Below, piece by piece: positions 24,339 through 31,828 of a stretch of DNA of 64,000 bases. The DNA comes from Qaidamihabitans albus. Lineage in GTDB: Bacteria; Actinomycetota; Actinomycetes; Mycobacteriales; Pseudonocardiaceae. Location of the stretch: NCBI RefSeq assembly GCF_016464705.1, contig NZ_JAEHOB010000005.1, forward strand, positions 62,001 through 126,000. The letters are read 5' to 3'. A program made the position numbers and the translations under genes. The notes under the pieces were generated by a model, which saw only the letters and a list, made by a program, of their open reading frames with translations, ran no database searches and was not told the DNA's origin. Position 1 is the first letter of the stretch; every line of letters starts with the position of its first letter.

Positions 24339-25892
24339 ATGACCCGCGAATTCGACTATGTCGTGGTCGGCGGTGGTACGGCCGGCTCGGTCGTGGCGGC
24401 CCGGCTGTCGGAGAACTCCGCCAACACCGTCTGCCTGCTCGAAGCCGGCCCGTCCGACGTGGACGAGCCCGCCGTGCTTGAGCTGGACAGGTGGATGGCG
24501 CTGCTGGAGTCCGGCTACGACTGGGACTACGTGGTGGAGCCACAGGAGTCCGGCAACTCGTTCCTGCGGCACGCCAGGGCAAAGGTGCTCGGCGGGTGCT
24601 CGTCGCACAACTCGTGCATCGCCTTCTGGGCGCCCGCGGAGGACCTGGACGAGTGGGCCTCGCTCGGCCTGCGGGGCTGGTCAGCGGAGGACGTCTTCCC
24701 GCTCTACCGGCGGCTGGAGACCAACGACGGCCCTGGCGAGCACCACGGCCGGTCGGGCCCGGTCACGATCCGGTCGGTCCCGCCGCGCGACCCCGCGGGG
24801 GTGGCGCTGCTGGAGGCGTGTGAACAGGCCGGCGTGCCGCGCGCGGAGTTCAACTCGGGCAAGACCGTCACCCACGGGGCGAACTGGTTCCAGATCAACG
24901 CCCGCGAGGACGGCACCCGCTCGTCGGCGTCGGTGTCCTACCTGCACCCGATCATGGGCAAGCGGTCGAACCTGGCGGTGCGCACCGGTGTCCGGGCGAA
25001 GCGGCTGACCTTCGAGGGCACGCGCTGCACCGGTGTCGAGGTGCTGGCCGAGGACCTGCTGCACAGCGAGGAGATCCGGGCACGCAAGGAGGTGATCGTC
25101 AGCAACGGCGCGATCGACACGCCGAAGCTGCTGATGCTCTCCGGTATCGGCCCGGCAGCGCACCTGCGTGAGACCGGGATCGACGTGCTGGTCGACTCCC
25201 CGGGCGTCGGCGAGAACCTGCAGGACCATCCCGAGGGCCTGGTCCAGTGGGACGCGCGCAGGCCGATGGTCGCCGAGTCGACCCAGTGGTGGGAGATCGG
25301 GATCTTTACCACGACGGAGCCCGGCCTCGACCGGCCGGACCTGATGTTCCACTACGGTTCCGTGCCGTTCGACCTGAACACGCTGCGATACGGCTACCCG
25401 ACGACCGAGAACGGGTTCTGCCTGACGCCGAACGTGACCCGTGCCCGCTCGACCGGCACGGTTCGGCTGCGGACCAGGGACTTCCGGGACAAGCCGATGG
25501 TCGATCCGCGCTACTTCACCGACCCGCACGACCTGCACGTGATGACCTACGGCGTCCGGCTGGCCAGGGAGATCGTCTCCCGGCCCGCGATGGCCGAATG
25601 GGCCGGCGCCGAGCTCGCGCCCGGCGCGGAGGCGCGCAGCGACGACGAGATCGCCGACTACCTGCGCAAGACGCACAACACCGTCTATCACCCCGCGTGC
25701 ACGGTGAAGATGGGCCCCGACAGCGACCCGATGGCACCGCTGGACGCCCGGCTGCGCGTGCGGGGCGTCGACGGGCTGCGCGTGGCCGACGGGTCGGTGA
25801 TGCCGTTCCTCGTCGCGGTGAACCCGTGCATCACCACGATGGCGATCGGTGAGAAGTGCGCGGACATGGTCGCCGAGGACGCCAAGACCTGA
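24339..25892 (+). CDS. codA: Choline oxidase (GMC flavoprotein)
   Basis: Oxidises choline to betaine aldehyde with O2, releasing H2O2; 517 aa. The FAD motif VVVGGGTAGSVVAARLSE is N-terminal. The sequence follows Arthrobacter choline oxidase (recalled, not searched) closely, for example ARAKVLGGCSSHNSCIAFWA, ESTQWWEIGIF and YGYPTTENGF. His 90 corresponds to the His that binds FAD covalently, His 451 (NTVYHP) to the catalytic His466, and Asn 495 (VNPC) to Asn510. Differences are HPAC for HPVG and VNPC for VNPN next to the active site. The similarity is to choline oxidase, not BetA-type choline dehydrogenase. The stop is followed by a fixed-spacing palindromic repeat. Confidence 0.88.
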   Translation: MTREFDYVVVGGGTAGSVVAARLSENSANTVCLLEAGPSDVDEPAVLELDRWMALLESGYDWDYVVEPQESGNSFLRHARAKVLGGCSSHNSCIAFWAPAEDLDEWASLGLRGWSAEDVFPLYRRLETNDGPGEHHGRSGPVTIRSVPPRDPAGVALLEACEQAGVPRAEFNSGKTVTHGANWFQINAREDGTRSSASVSYLHPIMGKRSNLAVRTGVRAKRLTFEGTRCTGVEVLAEDLLHSEEIRARKEVIVSNGAIDTPKLLMLSGIGPAAHLRETGIDVLVDSPGVGENLQDHPEGLVQWDARRPMVAESTQWWEIGIFTTTEPGLDRPDLMFHYGSVPFDLNTLRYGYPTTENGFCLTPNVTRARSTGTVRLRTRDFRDKPMVDPRYFTDPHDLHVMTYGVRLAREIVSRPAMAEWAGAELAPGAEARSDDEIADYLRKTHNTVYHPACTVKMGPDSDPMAPLDARLRVRGVDGLRVADGSVMPFLVAVNPCITTMAIGEKCADMVAEDAKT

Positions 25893-25898
25893 CCGCTC

Positions 25899-25938
25899 GT
25901 GAGTGCGTAACAGTGCTCTAACTCGCGTGCGCACTCAC
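25899..25938 (-). repeat. Fixed-spacing palindromic element, copy 1
   Basis: On the minus strand: GTGAGTG, 10 nt, TTAGAGC, 9 nt, CACTCAC, inside 13-bp perfect arms (GCTCGTGAGTGCG and its complement). It fills the gap between two convergent genes and reaches the end of the gntR-type gene. Its outer 48 bp differ from copy 2 at only three positions. Confidence 0.85.
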
Positions 25939-26714
25939 GAGCGTTGCTGCCACAGCGGGATCATCGCGTCCCGGACCTCGGCGAGCAGCTCGCGCATCGC
26001 GGTCTCGGCGTGCGCCGCGCGCCCGCCGGCGACGGCGCGTGCCACCTCCTCGTGCAGCTCGAGCGCCTCGGGAACCGGCTGGTGCGGCATCAGGCCCAGC
26101 TGCGTACGGCCCTGCAGCACCACCGCGACCACGTCGGCCAGCGCGCCGAACATCTCGTTCCCGCTCGCCTCGAGCAGCACGGTGTGGAACGCGATGTCGA
26201 GCTCGAGGAACCCGCCCAGCTCGCCCGCCTCCCCCTCACCGCGCATCTCGGTGGCCAGCTCCAGCACGCGCGCCCGCTGTGCCACGGAGGCGTTGCGCGC
26301 AGCCGCGGATGCCGCCAGCGGCTCGACGGCGATCCGCAGCTCGGTCAGCGAGCGCAGTTGCGCGTCCCGGCCACTGCCGGACAGCCGCCACCAGATCACC
26401 CTCGGGTCGAAGACGTTCCAGGACTCCCGCGGCTGCACGGTGATCCCCACGCGGCGCCGCGAGGTCACCAGGCCCATCGACTCCAGGATGCGCATGGTCT
26501 CGCGGGCGACTGTGCGGGAGACGCCGAAGTCGTCCTGGATCCGGTCGAGGGTCAGCACGTGCCCCGGGGGCAGCGCACCGGCGGTGATCCGCTGCCCGAT
26601 CGTGTCGAGCACCGTGTTGTGCAGGACCTCGACACCCGCTCCCTGGCTGTCCTCGTGCCCGTGCACGGACTTCGCCACACGTTCTCCCGCTCGACGGTTT
26701 CCGGACTCAGTCAC
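25935..26714 (-). CDS. GntR-family (FadR/FCD subfamily) regulator, probable gluconate repressor
   Basis: Transcription factor of 259 aa with an N-terminal winged helix (LPPGHVLTLDRIQDDFGVSR, TVARETMRILESMGLV, about residues 50-90) and a C-terminal FCD ligand domain whose metal-binding His residues are in the region EPLAASAAARN, LDIAFHTVLLEASGN and ALELHEEVARAV. It is divergent from gntK and separated from it by 114 bp containing a perfect TGGT-AAT-ACCA palindrome. It most likely represses the gluconate/idonate operon until a sugar acid binds. Confidence 0.85.
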   Translation of the reverse strand: MTESGNRRAGERVAKSVHGHEDSQGAGVEVLHNTVLDTIGQRITAGALPPGHVLTLDRIQDDFGVSRTVARETMRILESMGLVTSRRRVGITVQPRESWNVFDPRVIWWRLSGSGRDAQLRSLTELRIAVEPLAASAAARNASVAQRARVLELATEMRGEGEAGELGGFLELDIAFHTVLLEASGNEMFGALADVVAVVLQGRTQLGLMPHQPVPEALELHEEVARAVAGGRAAHAETAMRELLAEVRDAMIPLWQQRS

Positions 26715-26775
26715 GAAGAGTACCCGGGGGCACCCCTTCCTTCGTCGGCCAAATGGTGCTATCTTTCGCCGCTAT

Positions 26776-26786
26776 TGGTAATACCA
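26776..26786. promoter_or_regulatory. Probable GntR operator
   Basis: TGGTAATACCA is a perfect palindrome (TGGT-N3-ACCA). It fits the TNGTNNNACNA pattern known for FadR-subfamily regulators. It lies centrally between the divergent regulator and gntK starts, 43 bp before gntK. Confidence 0.7.
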
Positions 26787-26828
26787 TTAAGCACGACTGT
26801 TGATCGACGACGTTCGACGAGGAGCCTG

Positions 26829-27368
26829 ATGACTCCCACCTGCCTGGTGGTGATGGGGGTGTCGGGGGCGGGCAAGAGCACCGCGGCCCGGCTGCTCGCT
26901 CGCCGTCTCGGCTGGACCATGGCCGAGGCCGACGAGTTCCATCCCGAGGCCAACATCGCCAAGATGACGGCCGGCACCCCCCTGACCGACGCCGACCGGT
27001 TGCCGTGGCTATCGGCCATCCGCGACTGGATCGACGAGCGTGGTGCGGCGGGGCGGTCCGTGGTCGTCACCTGCTCGGCACTGAAGCGCTCCTACCGCGA
27101 CGTGCTCCGGCAGGCCCACGCGGCGCGGGTTCGTTTCGTGTTCCTCCACGGCAGCGCACAGACGGTGCGCCTGCGGCTGGCGGAACGCTCGGGGCACTTC
27201 ATGCCGCCGTCCCTGCTCGCCTCGCAGTTCGGCGATCTGGAACCACTCGGTCCCGACGAGGACGGGGTGACCGTCGACGTCGGCGACCCGCCGGACGAGG
27301 TGGTCACGCGGGCGCTGCGGCGCCTCGGCCTCGACGCGGGCGCCTCTCCGGCGTCCTCAGCCGTGTAG
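26829..27368 (+). CDS. gntK: Gluconokinase
   Basis: Phosphorylates D-gluconate to 6-phosphogluconate, feeding the pentose-phosphate pathway; 179 aa, normal for the GntK/IdnK type. The Walker A loop GVSGAGKST is at residues 10-18, followed by EADEFHPEANIAKM and TPLTDADRLPWL, then TCSALKRSYRD and the lid region ERSGHFMPPSLLASQF. The ATG has GAGGAG upstream. It is the first gene of the operon gntK-gntP-idnO-idnD; the operon opens with the GntR operator. Confidence 0.93.
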   Translation: MTPTCLVVMGVSGAGKSTAARLLARRLGWTMAEADEFHPEANIAKMTAGTPLTDADRLPWLSAIRDWIDERGAAGRSVVVTCSALKRSYRDVLRQAHAARVRFVFLHGSAQTVRLRLAERSGHFMPPSLLASQFGDLEPLGPDEDGVTVDVGDPPDEVVTRALRRLGLDAGASPASSAV

Positions 27369-27408
27369 CACTCCTCCCTTCCCCAACGCGAAGCAACGGA
27401 GCTTTCGA

Positions 27409-28794
27409 ATGAACACCGACGAGTGGACCCAGACCCTCGGCGCCGGGCCTTTGCTGGGCATCGCGGCAGCCGCGATCGCCGTCCTGCTCTTCTTGATCAT
27501 CCGCCTGCGGGTGCACGCCTTCCTCGCACTGGTCGCGGTCAGCATCGCCACCGCGTTCGCCACCGGCATCCCGGCCGGTGACGTGATCGACACGCTGCTC
27601 GACGGCTTCGGCTCCACCCTGGGCAGTGTCGCCCTGCTGGTCGGGCTCGGCGCCATGCTCGGCAGGCTCGTCGAGGTCAGCGGCGGCGCGCAGGCGCTCA
27701 CCGACGCGCTGGTCGGCAAGTTCGGCGAGCGGCGCGCACCCCTGGCACTCGGCGTCGCCTCGCTGATCTTCGGTTTCCCGATCTTCTTCGACGCCGGGCT
27801 CGTGGTGATGCTGCCGATCGTCTTCGCCGTCGCGCGGCGGCTCGGCGGTGGCGTCCTGCGCTACGGCCTGCCGGTGGCGGGCGCGTTCTCGGTCATGCAC
27901 GTCTTCGTGCCGCCCCACCCGGGGCCGGTCGCGGCCAGCGGCCTGCTCGGCGCCGACGTCGGCCTGGTCATCCTGTTCGCGCTGGTGGTCGCGATTCCCA
28001 CCTGGTTCGTCACCAGCTACCTCTACGGCCTCTGGGTCGGCAAGCGCATCGTGCTGCCGGTCCCGGACATCTTGAGCGGCGGCAAGCAGGAGGAGCACGA
28101 CGAGAACCCGCCGAGGCCGCGGACGGTCGTCGCGCTGCTGCTGCTCCCGCTGGTGATGATCTTCGCCAACACCGGCCTCGACACCGCCGCCGAGGCGGGC
28201 TGGGTCGACGGCGACGCCGGCTGGTTCGACGTGGCGCGGGCACTCGGCTCGACCCCGGTCGCGCTGCTGGTGACGGTGTTCGTCGCGATGTACGTGCTCG
28301 GCTCCCGCCGCGGCCGCGGCCAGAACGTCGTGGAGAAGCTGCTCGACTCGGCACTCGGCCCGGTGGCCGCGATCATCCTGATCACCGGTGCCGGTGGCAT
28401 GTTCGGTGGGGTGCTGCGGGCAAGTGGCATCGGTGACGCGCTCTCCGAGGCCATGTCCGACCTCGGGCTGCCGGTGATCGTGGCCGCGTACATCATCGCG
28501 ACGACGCTGCGGATCGCGCAGGGCTCGGCCACCGTCGCGCTGACCACCGCGGCCGGGCTGGTGCAGCCGCTGGTGCTCGGCAACGGGTTCAACGCGGTGG
28601 AACTGGCCGCGCTCGTGCTGGCGCTGGCCGCCGGTTCGGTCACCGCGGGCCACGTCAACGACTCCGGCTTCTGGCTCGTCGGACGCTTCCTCGGGATGGA
28701 TGTGAAGACGACGCTGAAGACCTGGACCGTCATGCAGACGACCATCGGGCTGATGGGCTTCGGGCTGTCGGCGCTGCTGTTCGCGATCGCCTGA
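27409..28794 (+). CDS. gntP: GntP-family gluconate/idonate permease
   Basis: Proton-coupled sugar-acid importer, 461 aa, about 12-14 TM helices. GntP signatures are clear: VEVSGGAQALTDALVGKFGE, FGFPIFFDAGLVVMLPIVF, HVFVPPHPGPVAASGLLGAD and the C-terminal GHVNDSGFWLVGRFLGM. It lies 40 bp after the kinase and 14 bp before the dehydrogenase. Because idonate dehydrogenases follow, the transporter may carry both gluconate and L-idonate. Confidence 0.93.
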   Translation: MNTDEWTQTLGAGPLLGIAAAAIAVLLFLIIRLRVHAFLALVAVSIATAFATGIPAGDVIDTLLDGFGSTLGSVALLVGLGAMLGRLVEVSGGAQALTDALVGKFGERRAPLALGVASLIFGFPIFFDAGLVVMLPIVFAVARRLGGGVLRYGLPVAGAFSVMHVFVPPHPGPVAASGLLGADVGLVILFALVVAIPTWFVTSYLYGLWVGKRIVLPVPDILSGGKQEEHDENPPRPRTVVALLLLPLVMIFANTGLDTAAEAGWVDGDAGWFDVARALGSTPVALLVTVFVAMYVLGSRRGRGQNVVEKLLDSALGPVAAIILITGAGGMFGGVLRASGIGDALSEAMSDLGLPVIVAAYIIATTLRIAQGSATVALTTAAGLVQPLVLGNGFNAVELAALVLALAAGSVTAGHVNDSGFWLVGRFLGMDVKTTLKTWTVMQTTIGLMGFGLSALLFAIA

Positions 28795-28808
28795 CCGGGA
28801 AGGAATCC

Positions 28809-29582
28809 ATGTCACTGAGCGTCTTCGACCTCTCCGGGCGCGTCGCGCTCGTCACCGGCAGCAGCCGGGGCATCGGCTACGACATCGCGGCCGGGCTCGC
28901 CCGCGCCGGGGCTTCGGTGGTGCTCAACGGCCGTGATCCCGCCCGGCTGGAGAAGGCCAGGGCCGGACTGGCCGGCGAGGTTCCCGAGGCCGGCTGTTCG
29001 GCGGTCGCCTTCGACGTCACCGACGAGCCCGCCGTGACGGCCGCGGTCGCCGACATCACCGCCCGCCACGGTGGCGTGGACATCCTGGTCAACAACGCGG
29101 GGTTCCAGCACCGGCAACCCATGCTGGAGCTGGACCTCGACGACTGGGAGGCGGTGCTGCGCACCGATCTCACCAGTGCGTTCGTGGTCGGGCGCGCGGT
29201 GGCCCGCGGCATGATCGAGCGCGGCCGGGGCAAGATCGTCAACATCTGCTCGGTGCAGGCGGAGCTGGCCCGTCCCTCGATCGCGCCGTACACGGCGGCC
29301 AAGGGCGGGTTACGCAACCTGACGCGGGCGATGACCGCCGAGTGGGCCCGCCACGGGTTGCAGGTCAACGGCATCGCACCCGGCTACTTCGCCACGGAGC
29401 TCACCTCGGCGCTGGTGGCCGATCCGGAGTTCAGCGCGTGGGTGGCCGAGCGCACCCCGGCCGGGCACTGGGGCCGGACCGAGGATCTGGTGGGCCCCGC
29501 GGTGTTCCTCGCCTCGGACGCCGCCGCCTTCGTCAACGGCCAGATCCTGTTCGTCGACGGCGGCATGACCGCCGTCGTCTGA
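28809..29582 (+). CDS. idnO: SDR oxidoreductase, probable gluconate 5-dehydrogenase
   Basis: NAD(P)H-dependent short-chain dehydrogenase, 257 aa. The cofactor motif TGSSRGIGYDIAAGLARAG is near residue 17, NNAG near 97, and the catalytic Ser-Tyr-Lys is seen in ICSVQAELARPSIAPYTAAKGG. It would reduce 5-keto-D-gluconate to D-gluconate, the step between IdnD and GntK in the L-idonate pathway. One leucine is encoded by TTA (29310-29312), rare in this GC-rich DNA and in streptomycetes a marker for bldA-dependent translation. Confidence 0.85.
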   Translation: MSLSVFDLSGRVALVTGSSRGIGYDIAAGLARAGASVVLNGRDPARLEKARAGLAGEVPEAGCSAVAFDVTDEPAVTAAVADITARHGGVDILVNNAGFQHRQPMLELDLDDWEAVLRTDLTSAFVVGRAVARGMIERGRGKIVNICSVQAELARPSIAPYTAAKGGLRNLTRAMTAEWARHGLQVNGIAPGYFATELTSALVADPEFSAWVAERTPAGHWGRTEDLVGPAVFLASDAAAFVNGQILFVDGGMTAVV

Positions 29583-29601
29583 ACCTCTTCCGGGAGCCCT
29601 C

Positions 29602-30636
29602 ATGCCACGTCCGTATCTCGCACTCGTCACCCACGGTGCCGGCGACCTCCGCATCGAGGAACGGGTCCTGCCCGAGCCGGCCGCGCACGAGGCGGTCGTC
29701 GCGGTCGGCTACGGCGGGATCTGCGGGTCGGACCTGCACTACGTCTCGCACGGCGCGGTGGGCGAGTCGGTGCTGCGCGGACCGATGGTGCTCGGGCACG
29801 AGGTGTCCGGCCACGTGGAGGTGCCTGCCGCGGACGGTTCGGGCCCGGCGCGGGGCACGCCGGTGACCGTGCACCCGGCCACGCCCTGTGGCACGTGCCC
29901 GCAATGCGCGGCCGGGCGGCGCAACCTCTGCCCCACCGCCGGCTATCTGGGCTCAGCGGCCCGCTTCCCGCACACCGACGGCGCGTTCGCCCAGCGGCAC
30001 GTCGTCGCGGCGGAGCGGCTGCTGCCGCTGCCCGCGGGGCTGCCGGTGCGCACCGGGGCCCTCGCCGAACCCGCCTCGGTGGCGTGGCACGCCGTCTCAC
30101 GAGCAGGCGACGTCACGGGCAGGCGGGTTTTCGTGGCCGGTGCGGGACCGATCGGCGCGCTCGTGGTCGCGGTGCTGCATCGGGCGGGCGCGGACGAGAT
30201 CGTCGTGTCCGACCTGCACGAGCGTCCTTTGCGGATCGCACGTGAGCTCGGCGCCACCGAGACCCGCACCGCCGCGGACCTCGAAGGCAGGGTCGACGAG
30301 GTGGGGGCCGACATCGCGATCGACTCGTCGGGCACGGCGCCCGGTATGGCCACGGCCGTGCGGGCGCTGCGCCGCGGCGGTCACCTCGTGTTGCTCGGCC
30401 TGCCACCACGAGCGGAGCAGCCGTTCCTCGCCGGGCTGGTCGTCACGAGGGAGCTGACCGTCGCCGGTTCGCTGCGGTTCGACACCGAGCTGGCCGACGT
30501 CGTCGCGGCGCTGGCCGACGGATCGCTGCGAGCCGACCCGGTGATCAGCCACGAGTTCCCGCTCGCCGACGCCGAGACGGCGTTCGCCCTCGCCCGCGAC
30601 TCCGCCGCCTCCGGCAAGGTCCTGCTCACCTTCTGA
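29602..30636 (+). CDS. idnD: Zinc-dependent L-idonate 5-dehydrogenase
   Basis: Medium-chain alcohol dehydrogenase, 344 aa, that oxidises L-idonate to 5-ketogluconate. The catalytic zinc site is GICGSDLHYV and VLGHEVSGHV; the structural zinc cysteines are PCGTCPQCAAGRRNLC; the NAD-binding motif is VAGAGPIGALVVAVLHRAGA near residue 180. Gene order with idnO, permease and gluconokinase supports the idonate assignment over other polyol dehydrogenases of the family. Its 3' end overlaps the convergent RNA methyltransferase gene by 11 nt. Confidence 0.85.
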   Translation: MPRPYLALVTHGAGDLRIEERVLPEPAAHEAVVAVGYGGICGSDLHYVSHGAVGESVLRGPMVLGHEVSGHVEVPAADGSGPARGTPVTVHPATPCGTCPQCAAGRRNLCPTAGYLGSAARFPHTDGAFAQRHVVAAERLLPLPAGLPVRTGALAEPASVAWHAVSRAGDVTGRRVFVAGAGPIGALVVAVLHRAGADEIVVSDLHERPLRIARELGATETRTAADLEGRVDEVGADIAIDSSGTAPGMATAVRALRRGGHLVLLGLPPRAEQPFLAGLVVTRELTVAGSLRFDTELADVVAALADGSLRADPVISHEFPLADAETAFALARDSAASGKVLLTF

Positions 30637-31828
30637 TGCGGGTGAGGAGGGCGAGGGTCTCGACGTGGTGGGTCATCGGGAACGCGTCGAAGGCGCGCAG
30701 GCGTTCGAGGTGGTAGCCGTGCCCGGTGAACGTGGCCACATCCCGGGCCAGCGCCGCCGGATCGCACGCCACGTACACCACCCGCTCGGGCTCACCGGCG
30801 GCGATCGCGTCGACCACCGCGCGTCCGGCGCCCTTACGGGGCGGGTCGAGCACCACCACCTCGGGTCGCTCGTCCACGTCCGCGAGGACGTGCTCCACCC
30901 GGCCGGCACGCCAGCGCACCTGGGGCAGGTCGGCCAGGTTCGCCTCCCCGTCGGCGACCGCCCGCCGCCCCGACTCGACCGCGAGCACGCCGCCGTCCGG
31001 CCCGACCTGCCCGGCCAGCACCGCGGCGAACAGCCCGACACCGGCGTAGAGGTCCCACACCCGGCCGCCCGGTGACGCCAGGGCCCAGTCCGCGACGACG
31101 CCGGCGAACGTGTCGGCCGCCGCGGGATGCACCTGCCAGAAGTCGTGCGCGCCCAGGCGCCAGTCGCGGCCCGCGGCGCGCTGCGCGGCGACGCCGCCCG
31201 CCACCTGCCGGGACTTCTCCCGCCCTCGCACGGTCTCCAGCACCCGCACATGGGTGCGCCCCGCGGCGTCGGCCGCCACCTCGATCTCGCTGCCCGGTCG
31301 CCGGCGCCGGGACAGCACATCCCCGGTCGCGCCGGGCACCGTGATCGGGCAGTCCTCGAGCGGGATCACCCGGTGGCTGCGATGCGCCCGCAGGCCCGGC
31401 CGGCCGTCCCGCCCCGCGACGTAGCGCACGCGGGTCCGCCAGCGCAGCGAACCGCCGGGCAGCTCCTCCACCTCGACCTCACGCTCGATCCCGGCCAGCC
31501 GGCGCAGCTGCTCGGCCACGACCCCGGCCTTGAGCGCCCGCTGCGCGCGGGGACTCGCGTGCTGCCAGTCGCAGCCACCGCACAGGCCCGGACCGGCGAC
31601 CGGGCACGGCGGCTCGACCCGGTCCGGTGCCGGGCGCAGGATCCGCACGGCGTCGGCGCGGCAGAACGCCCCGCCCTTGTCCTCGGTGACCTCGGCGACG
31701 ACCAGCTCTCCGGGCAGCGCGTGCCGCACGAACACGACCCGGCCGTCCACTCTGGACACGCAGTGCCCGCCGTGCGCGACCGGGCCCACCTCGGCCTCCA
31801 GCGCGCGGCCGGTCCAGTCGACCTTCAC
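30626..31828 (-). CDS. TrmA/RlmD-family RNA (uracil-5-)-methyltransferase
   Basis: SAM-dependent methyltransferase of 400 aa. An N-terminal TRAM domain (about residues 8-60) is followed by iron-sulfur ligand cysteines in EPPCPVAGPGLCGGCDWQHA (C-x8-C-x2-C), a SAM domain (VWDLYAGVGLFAAVLA) and the catalytic motifs VVLDPPRKGAG and VYVACDPAALARD. The last Cys is the family nucleophile. The GTG start overlaps the stop of the K+ importer gene (GTGA). The gene order matches mycobacterial Rv2689c-Rv2690c. The target base (23S rRNA or tRNA uracil) is known only at family level. Confidence 0.88.
   Translation of the reverse strand: MKVDWTGRALEAEVGPVAHGGHCVSRVDGRVVFVRHALPGELVVAEVTEDKGGAFCRADAVRILRPAPDRVEPPCPVAGPGLCGGCDWQHASPRAQRALKAGVVAEQLRRLAGIEREVEVEELPGGSLRWRTRVRYVAGRDGRPGLRAHRSHRVIPLEDCPITVPGATGDVLSRRRRPGSEIEVAADAAGRTHVRVLETVRGREKSRQVAGGVAAQRAAGRDWRLGAHDFWQVHPAAADTFAGVVADWALASPGGRVWDLYAGVGLFAAVLAGQVGPDGGVLAVESGRRAVADGEANLADLPQVRWRAGRVEHVLADVDERPEVVVLDPPRKGAGRAVVDAIAAGEPERVVYVACDPAALARDVATFTGHGYHLERLRAFDAFPMTHHVETLALLTRIRR

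Noticed and set aside
24339-25892. Annotation as BetA choline dehydrogenase
   Set aside because: The active-site blocks follow choline oxidase (GGCSSHNSC with the flavin-linking His, AESTQWWEIGIF) and not the membrane-associated dehydrogenase.
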